Under the pieces are notes generated by a model. That model searched no databases and was not told the DNA's origin. It saw nothing but the letters and a program-made list of their open reading frames with translations. A program made the translations under genes and the position numbers. Shown here one piece after another: positions 37,441-50,099 of a stretch of 64,000 nt of DNA. Source of the DNA: Polytrichum commune (taxonomy: Eukaryota > Streptophyta > Polytrichopsida > Polytrichales > Polytrichaceae); the NCBI GenBank assembly GCA_950295325.1, contig OX485805.1, positions 51,362,758-51,426,757 of the forward strand. Direction: 5' to 3'. The stretch's first letter is position 1. Each line of letters begins with the position of its first letter.

Positions 37441-39012
37441 TTGTAGTTGTAATCCCCAACTACCTCACTAATTATTCAAGCCCTTAACTAATCTTCCTAC
37501 CTAATTTCCCTAATTCTACTAACAACCCCTTTCTAATCACACAATTCTTCTCTAATCCTAAAATCCTAAAATCCTAGAGAGGAGAGGGGGAGAGAGAATT
37601 TCCTAACTTCACTAAGACTAACTAATCCACACAAGTATATTTTTGCACTCATCACAACATCAAGTGCTCAACTCTTAAACATGGAACTTGCAACCACGTG
37701 TATTCAAAACATGAACTTTAAGTACCACAAATTGGAATTATGAATTAACTTTAAAATCCTTCACGTCAACACTAATTCTACCAAGAGGTCAAGCCCTCTT
37801 CAAGGCTAACAAGCCTTGGCTCTCAAACTAAAAACTAAGCACACACATGTGCTCCAATATGGCTTCCCACACCCACACTTATAACTCGTGGGGTGCCTTG
37901 GAGCACAAAGGAAAGAGAGGATGAGTGAGGGAAGAATGAGGGATTATATAGTAAGCTTGAGGGGGTGAGCACCCTCAAGGCTCACGATAAGCCCTTGAGA
38001 TTTCCTCCTACTTAGTAGGCGCCAATCCTATCTTCTAAGCCTTCCTCCCTCAAATGATCAACAAGGATCCTAATTCGAACATTTAACTAGCCTTGGCTTT
38101 CTACCTACCACACTTTACCAAACTTGGGATGCTTCAACCCAAACTTAGCCTCCTTCGCTTTCCGCCGCCATAACTTTCTCCCCTTACTTTCCCAAATCGT
38201 CGCTCACCACTTAATTCAAACCACGATGCTTAACTCGTGATTTGATTGGTGCTTTGAGAATTTGCTTATCCTCCACCTTGCATTCTTCCTTGGGCCTTCC
38301 CCATTAAGTGGCCATGATGAGGTGGTCCACTTGTGCGCTCCATGTGATCCTCCATTCATCCCAATTCGAATGCACTTGCCTCTTGAGTCACTTTGGTTGT
38401 CTCCATCCATTTGTACTAGCCTACTCACTAACTACTCAATCCAAGTTCTCCTTACCTATCCTCATTCACTCAAATTCTTCCGAAGGTAAAAACACAATAA
38501 CAACTCACATCCTAGCCTCTTACAACATGGTACTTCTAAGACTAACATTTCACTCTTTTTATATTTTTGTGAAGTAACATGCTACTTCAAAGTGCATCAA
38601 CTAACGTTTCAAGGGTCTAAGACTAAATGTGGGCACCCTTTTGGGCTCACACATGCCTTTATCAAAGTGCATGCTCAAATTGTGTTAACCATTTTAGACT
38701 CAATAGTTCAACATAATGAGGAAGGAGGGGCTGCCATATCATTTTATGGCTCCGAACTTTTGACTTTGACAAGTATAGCAACAACACCATAGTCTTAAAA
38801 GTTCCACAAGTTGTTCATAAAATTATGTATCACATTCATAGATCCAAAAAATCCTTTACTCTGAAATCCAATCGATAAATCATGGCGAACAACACAACTA
38901 ATCATTTAAAGCACATTTATCTTGATATCGTATGAGAGGGGGCATAACCTCAAGCCAAACTTGTTACATAAACACCGAGGTCAAAGTGTGAAGCATCAAA
39001 GATTCAGCTCAT
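37441..39012. other. Intergenic, no supportable gene
   Basis: C-rich on the + strand, with overlapping short frames (38216-38792) lacking domains. Confidence 0.45.
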
Positions 39013-39513
39013 GTGATTATAAATTTGACCTCGATTGAATCTATGACAAGTGATGAAATAACCACAAAGCAACACCCCCTAAGACATAGTGAATCCGACT
39101 TTCTTAAGCACCCCCCCCCCTCCTCCCCCCCAAAAAAGGGGTTTTTAAAAAAAATAAATTTAGTTTTTGTCGGGATTTATCTGTATTTTGTTCCACAACT
39201 ACAACCACTTGAGAGGCAAATCCAACGAACCGGGCCTTTTGAGGGGAAAAGTTACAAAATAGTGATCGGGATTGGTCCCTTTAGTGCCCCGGTCACTCAC
39301 AAAATTATTCCCTTTAAGCAACGATATCTTTCATGTAGTGGTTTGCAGTGTATGGAGTCGCCTTGTTATGCAATAGGAAGGGCTTTGCTTAGATATGCCA
39401 ATCACGCTTACCATAATCAAGGCCCAAGCAAGCATCCCAAATCTTATACCATAGAGGGCGCTTTGTTTCATCTTTATTCGTGTCGGAGTGTAGTTCCCAC
39501 GTTGGATTCATGA
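39013..39513 (+). other. Uncharacterised 166-codon open frame
   Basis: The longest uninterrupted frame outside the NAC gene. The first 50 codons run through a poly-C/poly-A stretch (39111-39150), so the start is doubtful. The second half (RQIQRTGPFEGKSYKIVIG to LHLYSCRS-like residues) has varied, protein-like composition with several Cys and His. No family is recognised, and no upstream element or splice structure supports a gene. It could be a transposon fragment or chance. Confidence 0.2.
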
Positions 39514-39761
39514 GCGCCCCAATCAATGTAGACTTGACATGTGGCAAAACTTGCGGGGAATTGCATTGCATTTTATTTCATTTTCGAAATAGAGAGGTTT
39601 CTTCGATATTGATCTATTTTTGGGCACATCCCAATACACTCGATTGAATGCACTCGATTTGAGCAACTTTAGTCCAAGACCTAATCTATAATTCTGACAA
39701 TATAAAATGGATGATAGGATCCTATGATAGATTGTGCACTTTCATGATCACGATAATATTC

Positions 39762-39788
39762 ATATATATATATATATATATATATATT
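39762..39788. repeat. (TA)n microsatellite
   Basis: Uninterrupted TA dinucleotides. Confidence 0.85.
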
Positions 39789-40735
39789 CACCATTCATTC
39801 AGTTGCTGCTTAGGTAGGTTTAGCAATCTATTGATTATTTCACCATGTTTACTTATCAAGGTACTCACATTATCACTGAGTTTTCGCATATTTCCCATAA
39901 CATTTAGATCATTGAGGGTGTATTGACAGATATGCCAATACAAGAATATCGAGGTAACCAAAAACTTCTGAATATTGAAGAAATGTTCAATTTAAAAAAA
40001 ATTCACCTAAACCCAAGTTATGAAACACCAAATTAACAAGTTTTGAAATTTCCTAAACCCCTTTAGATTGATGAGCCTATTGGTGGACATAGTCCCCTTA
40101 CGTAGGCTCTCATAACATGTGACACTTAGATGACCCAATACCGCTCGGGCCTATTATTCTTCTTCTTATCATCATCTTGGCTAACACGATTTTGCAACTG
40201 AATCCTCTTTCCGTCCATACTTTGTCATGAGTAGTACGGAGACTTATATGAACTCAAGAAGCACTATGGAAGCCACGATAAGATAGGCCATAGTCGAACG
40301 AGAATGTTGAATATATGCAAGGGTACCTTTGCCCTTGTCAATGGATAACCCCGGGTCGTTGGTAACTATTCCCATGTTTGAAAGAAAGCCTTGGCAAGCG
40401 TAAAACTTCTTCCCCACATATTGGAGGGACGAATGGGCCTACGAATCGATGATGCCTCGATGATGAGTCGGAAGATCACACCCACCTGCACTTCTCTCAA
40501 GGGCTTACTAGCGAAGCTACACTAAATATGGTACTTAGTGTCACCAATTCTAATTGCCTCGCTCAATACTAAGTTAATCGTAGAACCCCGGCGTACTCTC
40601 ACCAACACTAAATGTTCACCCAACACTATTGGTCATTCCTTGTGAATGTTTTTGGGGAGTATAGATTTATAATGTTGCATTTAACTGTCACTTGCTGTGG
40701 GCGATAAAATAAGGTTCACGTTTCATAGCTTCAAA

Positions 40736-40847
40736 GGGTTAGTTTCCATGTAGGTCGCTCGTCACCATATTCTAGTGGAAATATAGATGCCACCAGATGG
40801 AATCTACACTTCCACTAGAATCTAACAGCCTACATGGAAACTAACCC
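40736..40847. repeat. 112-nt foldback (imperfect inverted repeat)
   Basis: GGGTTAGTTTCCATGTAGG (40736-40754) pairs perfectly with 40829-40847. After an asymmetric internal loop, ATTCTAGTGGAA (about 40768-40780) pairs with TTCCACTAGAAT, and the stem continues with a few mismatches to a small loop around 40793-40798. Either a tiny foldback element or a hairpin RNA locus; the sequence alone does not decide. Confidence 0.75.
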
Positions 40848-41524
40848 TGGGTCTCCAAGTTTGGTTACGGTATCACCCGAGAATTGATAATGTCATGACA
40901 CATGTCATGGTTTTGAGAAATAAAAAGTGAGGAGGAATTCATCTCAAAATGAGCGGTTATGGCAGACTCTAAGACATTGGTAATGTGTTCGGACCAACTT
41001 TGGGCTTCAAAGAATCAAAGTAATTTTAAATCAAGGAATAAAATTACCAAAAAAAATAACAATCCTCTTTATTTTTATCTTCCTACATGGGAAAAGTTTC
41101 CACTGCCTTATATTTCTTCATACGAGCGCAAAATCTCTTAAGTGATCGGCTATGGACACCTCTACTCTAGTTACGATGATGAACACCGGTGCATGCTAAC
41201 CATGATCTCGTCTTAGCCATCTTATTGTGGCAATCTAACACACTATAGCTGTGTATATGTAGTGCGGGCCACATAAGAGTAACGACAAGCACGCCATCCA
41301 CGTATTGGTTGATAACTCTTCAACAAAAAATTGACCCCACAAAAAAAAAAAATTAAAAAAAATTGTGATATTTGTTCACTTTAAACACATGAAACCCCCA
41401 TATATATGCCCCGATGACGTTCTCGCGGGGCAAAGATTCCATGGAGCCCGTGTGTTAAGAATAAAACTCACATGATTAAGAAGCGAGTGAGTCGAAACTC
41501 ACTTTTTACAAGGAATTGATGTCT

Positions 41525-41880
41525 TCCCCTCGGCTTGGCTTGGCTTGGCTCGGCTCCTCTATCTTTCCCTTTGCTTGCACACGCAAGAAGTCAAAGGGCG
41601 AATCCCGAATTCGGGGAGAACACACACCCACCCACGCGGGGCCCGGCTAGTGCATGGCCGCTCGTTTTTTGGGGATGCGGGGCCCACACATGCGGACCCC
41701 ACCCTCCCCATTTCCTCCACCGCAAAAATTTGGGTCCTCGCATTCATTTGGCGGCTCCCTCCACGCATGAGTCCCAAAAATCCCCCGAGGCGAGGCTAAT
41801 GGAAGGCGGTTTCGTTTACGTGGCACCCGACGCCCCCGCCCGGCCTAGCCTAGCCTAGCCTAGCCCATGCGGAGCCCAAC
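41525..41880. other. GC-rich patch with pentamer repeats
   Basis: Much GC-richer than its flanks. Opens with a (CTTGG)n run (about 41530-41555) and closes with about four CCTAG repeats (41845-41868). A + frame of 107 codons and overlapping frames on both strands reflect low stop frequency. No domain. It could be a CpG-rich promoter patch, but no gene follows on either side. Confidence 0.45.
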
Positions 41881-43820
41881 CCTGGCTAGCCACCCCCATA
41901 TGCCCTACTTTACTAGAGTAGTACGTAGGTTGGCGGCAAATACCAATTCTTTAGCATACCCTTGGCCTTCCAATCGGGAATAGCACTTTTGAGGTGCTAT
42001 TCATTCATTCACTCACTCATGTGTTGCGGAGAGAACTTGGGATGATTCTCTAGGGGACCAACAACGGCCGTCAAAGCTTATCCAAAGCTCCGACCTCCCC
42101 CTTTTAGCCTTCGTATATTGTAGTACCACATGGACCCCCAATATATATCTCCCGATTAATTACCGCATTTCCTCCTCCCATCCAAATGTGAGGAGATCGT
42201 TAAATTAGTGACAAAGCAAGCAAGCAACCAACCGACAAACTCAAGCATAACAAGGGCGACCGCGAGGGCGAGTCACCCACCTTGTTCTTCGAGTAGGGCC
42301 CCCACCAACATAATTGAGGTGTATGGTCGTGGTTAAAACATTGCATCTCGTGTGTTTGTGAATGACTCGTCTCATATTAGTTTCTCCAAACTAACTTGGG
42401 GCCTTTGTTGTGGAGTGCGGGATCATGTTGTCTTCGAAAGTATAACTACATGCTATAATATAATTGATTCTTTTTTCATAGGTTTTTTAAATGTCGGTTT
42501 GGCCTAGCTCAAAGATGTGGTGCCTAGTCTTGGTTGCATACAAGGCTTTGTATCGTAGAAAGTGTCCCTATTATCAACTAAGGTTTAATCAAAATTGGTT
42601 TCACTTGATACTATTTAATTTGAAGGATGAGATTAAGTGATAATATGCATTTTTTGTATTTAGACATAACATTTCTAGGCATCTATACGATAATTTCTTT
42701 CCAAAGAAAGAGGCAACGATTAAAAGAATATGATGGTTTGCAGCTGCTTGTCAAAAATTTCATAGTACACGAACCCGATTGCTCCCCATAAACAGGGAAT
42801 CCCGAAATTAAAGGAGTATTATGCTCATGTGAAACCTGGTCCCACGAAACTCAACCAAGGAGTTGTGTAGTGTTATGAGTTGTGTGTGGTTGGGACCAAC
42901 AACATAATATAAAATTGGTACCATGACAACTAACTTCAAAGAAAATTTTATTTCTACGAACATGATTGGCTGTGTATGAAACAATCTATTGTTCACGAGA
43001 ACTATTGATGCACTGCAATTGAGAACGTCACCATGGAGATATTTTGAATCTTTATTCTAGAATGAATGCTTGTGTCATATGTAGATCTTGTTAGTCTAGA
43101 GGTGTTATCTATGCCAAAACTAAAAGTGAAACACAATGGATAAGGGCCACTTCACACACAAGACTGAAGGTCCATGACCTTGCATTCTAAGTTCTCTTGT
43201 TGGTCAAAAAGGCTGCGACTATCTAAGTTCATTTCACACTAGAAAGTGAAGGTCTAAGGGTCTAAAGAAATTATCATGGATGAAAAGTCTACATGGAGTC
43301 CTACATGGCAGACTATAAATAATGGTTATGATATGCGGGAATTTGAGTCAGGTCCACCTTCGGGAGGTAGGCTTGACGCAAAGCCTGGTAGGCCATGTCA
43401 ATGGTACAACCTTTGAATGAGAATCAAAGGCCCTAACAGTTACATGGTCACAACCCTTTGGCTTGTGTGTGAAGTGGCCCTAAGAAGGATAGATAATATT
43501 GTGACTATTTACTATTACTGTGTTGTTAAATTTTTGCATTCATGGTCTACTAAATAGAGAAGTTACATTTGATATTTAAATGTGTGAATTCGATGGCACT
43601 ATTATAAGATTGGACTTGTTAACCATAAAGTGCCCAAATGACCTCATAGAACACCTAAATCATATTTCGCCTCTAAAATAAATAAATAAATAAATAAAAA
43701 TATTTAATTTTATATCATTCGAGTTCCATATGTTAAACACATAATAAAAAATTATCTTGTACAACCCTACAAAAGAATGGAAATTTGGGCAAAAATCATG
43801 CTTGTCGTGTAAGGTAGACA
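41881..43820. other. Intergenic, no supportable gene
   Basis: A stretch at 42655-42755 weakly matches 31000-31090 (GACATAACATT, CTTTCCAAA and CAG(C/T)TGCTTG in order). Otherwise nothing recognised. Confidence 0.45.
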
Positions 43821-43839
43821 ATCCTTATTCAATAACTTA

Positions 43840-44195
43840 TGTTTTTTGGGGAAACCCATGTTTGAGTAGTATGTGGTTTGGTGTGGCTCCAAGGACATAT
43901 ACCAAAAGGACATGTGTTTAACAAATATTAGAATGTGTGATCAAAAAATTAAAACCATTCTAGGCTCAACAATCACATAATTGAGGGGAGGGGGGGCCTA
44001 TATGACAAGTTCGTGAGCACAAGAATATTCACTGTCATAATGAATAAGATAATCATATGAGCTCAGTAATTTATGAGGTAAGTGGCTACAACCTCAATAT
44101 TGATGCTCTAAGTACTTCGTATGAATTGTGAGTTTCATATCCTAGGAGAAGTGTGCTAGTTGGAAAAAGTAACCATTTAAGACCCATCTACCTCA
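43840..44195 (+). repeat. Dispersed repeat, copy paired with 57130-57475
   Basis: Ordered matches: GAAACC(C/T)AT, TTTGAG, GTGTGGC, ACATATACCA, ACATGTGTTTAA, AACCATTCTAG(G/A)CTCAA, GGGAGG, AAGATA(A/C)TC, AGTGGCT, TTCAT(A/G)TCCTAGGAGA and GTTGG(A/G)AAAAGTA. About 340 bp in both copies. Confidence 0.78.
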
Positions 44196-44278
44196 GTTGT
44201 ATGTCATGTGGCCAACACTCCCATTCTCCACTCTTGGTTCGACAAGAACATTGCAATTACTATTATTATTGATTCAAA

Positions 44279-44499
44279 ACACTAAATATGATATTAAGTG
44301 TCACCCACTATTTGGAATTACACAATGCTATATCTATTTATTGCATATATCATATTTTACCAACAAAATGTTAAATTGGTTCTTTGGACATTATCATAAC
44401 TCAACAACTTTACTTGGTAAAACAATGACATTAACAATAAAAAGGTATAGTAATGTGTAAATCCAAATAGTAGGTGATACTACATATCATATTTGGTGT
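44279..44499. mobile_element. Short MITE, GTCAC...GGAATTAC family, copy 2 (about 221 bp)
   Basis: Left arm ACACTAAATATGATAT, GTGTCACCCACTATTTGGAA, TTACACAATGCTAT. The right arm inverted reads ACACCAAATATGATAT, GTATCACCTACTATTTGGAT, TTACACATTACTAT. Arms of about 55 bp, non-coding interior. A related left arm without a clear partner lies at 40505-40560. Confidence 0.8.
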
Positions 44500-45019
44500 A
44501 GTAAACATGCCAACCCTTTCAAGTATATTGGATAAGTATTTGATATGGGGTGCCACTCTTGCCCACCCATGCTAATGTCCATATTTACTTGCTTGCCAAA
44601 GCTCAATAAGATTGTTTAGTTGCATGGTTGTGTTCCATTCTATATTTAGCACTATCATGGGCCTCCACAATCTTGAATGTGGCAGCTTGAATGTATGAAC
44701 AATAAAAAAAATGATTCTTGCTTTGTTCAAGCCCCATGGAATATAATCAACATATTCTAGGGTCATGGAACCCATCCACATAGTTGAATAATGTTAAGTC
44801 ATGCCAAAGGTAGGGGAATCCAAAACCAACATCCTACATGCATACCTTGGAGGCAAGCAAGCCACCATGGCTCATTTCAAATGCAAACTTAATCATTAAC
44901 CCTTCAATTCCACATATTGTAGGTTGATAGCATGTTGGGCATATTTTGCCCAATAATCAATTAATTTAAAAAAAGAGGCTTAGGTGGTCTATAAAACAAT
45001 ATTGAAAAAATGAGGCAAC

Positions 45020-45071
<52 letters not shown>
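45020..45071. repeat. Compound (TA)n(TG)n microsatellite
   Basis: TA to about 45036, then TG to 45071, uninterrupted. Confidence 0.9.
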
Positions 45072-45072
<1 letters not shown>

Positions 45073-46289
45073 CATTTAGACACATAGCATATCCTACATA
45101 TAAATCCATGTTTTGTAATTTGTTCTTCATTCATTTATGACTTTGGATTGAGCTTTCCACCGCACCAAGTTTCCTAAAATTTAGGCATTTTGATCGTTAT
45201 TTTTCTTTCATTTAGGCCATCTAACCCAATAATTTCCCAAAAAGTAGGCTTTATTATTTGAAATTGTTTTCCACATGACCTGCTATTTGGGCTGAGTGGT
45301 ATGCCCCAATAGGGCTTTGCATAAAAGAAAAGAAAAAAATTATTGACATATTTAAAATCTTTTAAGTGTTTCTAGACCCGTTTAAGAATAGCTTTATTGT
45401 TCCAAGAAGGTATTCCCAATCAATAAACATGTTGAAATTAGGTGTGAATATGGTCAAGTACACCATAAATTTGATGTATATTTCCATGCAATATCTAGTA
45501 TTCTGAGCCGCCAATGCTACAAATGATTGTAATGTTTATACTTTATTGGTAGCAGATGGGAAGGCCACCTCATGTTCGGTAAAAGGTTAAGAGTACAACC
45601 TAGCGATTTTATAGATTCAAAGATCACATTTCCAAAAGTAGACACATAAATGGGAGAAAAATCCACTTGAAGAAAAACGTGTCTAGTACAACTATTCATT
45701 GTGACTTGGCCATTGTTACTCATGGTAAGAAAATGCATGAACAAATCGTTTTGGTTGTTGACCGGAGGATTTTATTTACTAGATGGTTGCAATGGACATG
45801 TTTTCTTTTAGTAAATCAGTTGAAGTTTGAATAGTTTGATAGTCATGTTCAATTTGTGCACTCATGATGGCACCAGTAAGGTGACGTCAAGAAGGAACCA
45901 AGAATTGGGAAGACAAACTTGCTTGGAGGGGAGACGGAGCGCCTCAAGCATGTCACACCACCATGTAAAGGAAAACAAGGATCGCAGAACAAACCACGAA
46001 ACCAACAACTAAGGACGACCCCCACACCCCCACAACCCCAAGAGGATATGCTAGCCATGCCTCAACCCCACATGAAACTCTTCGGGTTTCATGATACACC
46101 ATCACTTTCTTTTTGTATGGCACATGAGGGCCTCTTCAAGGAATTAAGTTACGATAGATGTGTCTTAAGTGGCTTGTTATCTTCATCGGACCCCTAGATT
46201 GATTGGAATGTGGTTCGGTGGGGATCAAAAGAGTAAACACCTTTAAAGATGCATGTTTAAAGGAGATTGGATAACGTTTCAAATATACT

Positions 46290-46625
46290 CTACACTCAAT
46301 AGCGAATACAATTGGGAGGACCTATATATATCCAATCAAGCAATCTACAAACATGCATTTCCGATAATCTTATCAAGGGAGGTATGATTTTCAATCTAGT
46401 TTTTGTAGATGTTTCAACATCGATTTGGTAATGCAACACGAGTTTTGTTGTGTAAATCCAACTGGTAGATGTTGGAGAACATGAAAAAAAAAAAAAACAA
46501 ATAACACCCACATACCTTAGTTGATTTTCAATGGCGAGAGGAAATTATTGTATATGAGCATACCTTTCATACATCCTATATAAAAGGCATGAAATAGTAT
46601 GCAACCCGTGGTTACCCTTTTTTTG
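46290..46625 (+). repeat. Dispersed repeat (GATGTTGGAGAACATGAAAAA type), copy 2
   Basis: Collinear with 33100-33590 but with the middle spacing shortened. Contains a 14-A run at about 46481-46494. Confidence 0.68.
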
Positions 46626-47094
46626 ATTGATTTGACCTTGGAATTGGTTCTACAGACCCCATACTAGTGTCCTCAAGGTCAATTTGAGATGAATCGGCAA
46701 CAAAACCTAGAAGGGGTCAAGGTTTTAATAGAAATGGATGGATGAGAGGTATGCTTGTACAAAATCATTTCCTCTCTCCATTTCTATCGCCATGAACTTC
46801 TAAGAAAGCATGGCACATGGCTTGCAGCATGCAGTTGTATCTTCGACACCGACATGTGCAATTAGATAGCCTCATTACCCATGCAAATCACCTTGAGTCG
46901 AAATCATATTACAAAAACCTATAACTTCGTTTAGTCAATCGTATACCAACCATACTTTAAAAAAGAAGAAGAAGAAGAAAAAAAAAGCACGTAATTTGTT
47001 ATTGTGGTCATATTTATTCATAATAGTGTGGAATGTCAATAAATTAACACGGGGCAACTTAATTGTACATATCAGTGTAAGCAAAACAAATAAA

Positions 47095-47346
47095 GGGGAG
47101 TGTTAAATCGACCACGTAGTTTGTTAAAAACGACCATGGAGACACGTGGCATGGTCGCATGACTTGTCAAAATTTGGTTTCTCATCGCACACATGAAAAG
47201 GAGCAAGGTCCCAATTAACCCACTCTACTTCCCCTTTCTTCTCTTCACATTCTAGCTCACAGCTGAACCTGTTCATATTACGACATATCATTCGACGTGT
47301 CGTTTGTGGTTGTTTTAACCAGTGTGTGGTCGAATTAACAATCCCC
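47095..47346. mobile_element. MITE with GGGGANTGTTAA termini (252 bp)
   Basis: Left end GGGGAGTGTTAAATCGACCA; right end inverted GGGGATTGTTAATTCGACCA. The arms continue with GTTAAAA and CGAC blocks. Flanked by TAAA on both sides (47091-47094, 47347-47350). The GG-rich end and T/A-rich short duplication recall PIF/Harbinger (Tourist) MITEs, whose duplication is 3 bp. No coding capacity. Confidence 0.78.
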
Positions 47347-47350
47347 TAAA

Positions 47351-49503
47351 CAAGTGTATACAAAGGAAGTAAAACACGGAAGATTTTATCATGGGGTGTT
47401 GTTCGTGTGGAGGCACATGCACTACTAGGTACGTGAGATGCTGGGAATCTAGGTGACCAAAGAACAATCCCACCTCACACCTACTACTATCCCCCTCTCT
47501 TTCGGCCAATCCCATATTTTAAAAGGCCGCTCCTAGCCCTCCATGGCGTCGCTCATACTACATGGGCATCTTATAATGCGCTTTGAGATTGTCATGTGAT
47601 TGGAAATAGTGTGTGCGATGAGACAAAATCTCGATGGAGTTTGGGCAAGCCCTTGTGAGCATGATGATGAGTCACCCCCCCCTTCGTACGGCATTGGACC
47701 AAATCGCGATTGCCACTCGTAATTGTGGATCCGATCCACAACCGGGCCTTAATTTATTCCCGTCACCCGATTTTATTTAAGGGCCTCCGTACGAGCTCGC
47801 GTCTATGGTATGGGATTACGCGAGCTTATTCTCTTGGGTATCGGGGTTGACGTATGAAGCCCTCTTGTTTAAGCCCAAGCCCTCCAAGGGTTGGGGGCAC
47901 TAATAATCTATGTATGGCCGACGTCGAGATTTGGATGAAGTTTTTGGGGACCCATTTATTTATGAGTTGAGTTGTGTTGTGTCTCGAGCCATGAACTAGT
48001 TAACCCTTAAAGGATAATGCTGCCCCACGGGCTTGGTATTATTTTGGGAGAATCTTGTTCAAAACTTCTACTCCATTGCACCAAATGGGCTTTTTAGAAT
48101 GCCAAATCGAGCACCTTAGCAAGATCTATACTTCTTTAGAATAGAGCCTATGTAAGTTAATTGGTTAATCATGCTTGAAATGAATTTAAAAAAATGTTTT
48201 GGGTGTGGTATCGGGAAAGCATATGTCTTTTAAGGGTTAAGTTACAAACGAGCCGGTTGAGTTCGAGACTTCAGGAAAATTACCGACCATTATAGAGGGA
48301 ATCTGGAGAATATACCCCCCTCCTAAATTAATGAAGAAACACGGAAAGGTGTCACCACGGAAACCCTAGGATCTTGACCGATTATGTTTAAAAAAATCTG
48401 CCCTGGACCCTGGTCTTATTACTCAGCTCGTAAATTAAAGGTGCAAGCTTTCTGCACGTAGTAATAAGTTTGTACATAGATTGGGGTGTGTAGTAAAATG
48501 AAGGTTGTAAGGCTAGAAAGTGAAAAGCATTGTGGAATAAAATTGTTGATGCCTATCTAAAGATTACATGCACACAATCGATGATCTCAAATAACTTGGT
48601 GGACTCCATGTAAATATCTTCATGTTGAAATAAAGTCCTCCGAAGTCAACGTTACATAAGCTTCACGTTGCCTTCTTTGGATGTTATGAGTACATGTAAG
48701 TTTTATGATGTATCGATAACAAAATTGTTGATTATGGATGATACATAGGGTGATGTACATTTAAGACATGTATGGGTCAAAGTTTTGTAGTTCACACACA
48801 TAAGAATGGATTTTTTAAAATTAAGTAATTAATTAATTATTTCTTTCTTTCTTTCGTGTGTGTCAAGCTTAACTCAATCGTGCTTTGGTGTGCATTTCTT
48901 CTGAACTATGTTGTGTATGTTTAAGTAAGTTCAAATCGATTTTAGGACAATATAGGGTACAAGTCATGTACAAACAACATGAATGCTTTCTATGAAGGCT
49001 TATTTGCATTGTTTCATGTACAAAGTAAAAGTGAAATTTGAAACACAAAAACTCGTTTTTGTCAAAGATTTAATGATTTTGTTACATTCAACTGGTGAAT
49101 TGTTCACTAGTTGCACAATGATTTTGAGCATTTCTTTCTAGAAAAACTACCTCCTTATGAAAAAAATTATCACCTTTTTGTTCGTCATAAGTAGGTAGAA
49201 ATGTCATCTATTGCCACAAATACATCTGAGAGAAAATGCCTTGATTTGCATCCCATTTAGCTTCCAAAATCAAGCATTTGTACTAAAACGTCATTTGGAA
49301 AATGATGTGTTAGGAATGCACAAAGTTCGTCTTCATCACTTCTTCCTTCCTTCCAAGGTTTGAAAATTGAACCAACTTTTTGTTATTATTTTATCCTATC
49401 ATAGCAACATGTTGGTTTGTAAACTTGCTGATGCTTCACATATATTATATTTTACTAGGATATTAGCCCAATGAGCATGTGATAAGAAATAAAAGGGTTT
49501 TCT
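47351..49503. other. Intergenic, no supportable gene
   Basis: Short frames without domains (47315-47739 minus). A TTTC repeat lies near 48840-48856. Confidence 0.45.
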
Positions 49504-49790
49504 TGTTGTAGTTAGAACATTAGATTGTTTGTAGTCATAGGATTGTGATTGTTAGAGGTATAGAAAAGAATAAGGTTTGAATAACTCCATATGATTTGTG
49601 GGAAGTGGGGGTTGAGATATCCATAAACCAAAGGTGTTGAATTAGAATGAAGAGCAAGGTAAAGTATAGAGGTGACCGTCTCACTCCAAACATTATTCAT
49701 ATGCATTTGTGTGCGTGTATTTGCTTGTGCATTCTGATCTCTAGTTCTATAGTGCTTCAATATGTTATGGCCCCACTCATGCAAGTTGTG
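49504..49790 (+). repeat. LTR of copia element 2
   Basis: Begins TGTTG; then ATTAGATTGTTTGTAGTCATAG and CCCCACTCATGCAAG match the 5' LTR at 11135. The A-box-like CTCCAAACATTATTCAT matches the 3' LTR at 13786. The right boundary is approximate. Confidence 0.7.
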
Positions 49791-50099
49791 GAGTTAGAAA
49801 TTTGATTGCTAGTTGATTAGGGAGTGGGTCTTGATTATTTCTAGTGTTTGGAGGAGTCTTTGGGGTGCTTCGTGTTGGAGGTGTATTGGTGCATGTTTGG
49901 ATTACGAAAGTGGGGTTGTACAAGTGTACATTTGGAGCTTGTAAGTGTTGATTTGAATGTTTATAATGCTTGAATGCATATTTAATTAATTGAGTGATGA
50001 TCCTGGGGTGATGATATGAATATTTATAATGCTTGAATATGTATTCAACTTAATTGAGTGACGCTCTAAATATTTATAATGCTTGAATGCATGTTTGAT

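Noticed and set aside
41535-41858. 107-codon Pro/Ala/His-rich frame
   Set aside because: Open in several frames on both strands because of GC-rich composition; no domain and no gene context.
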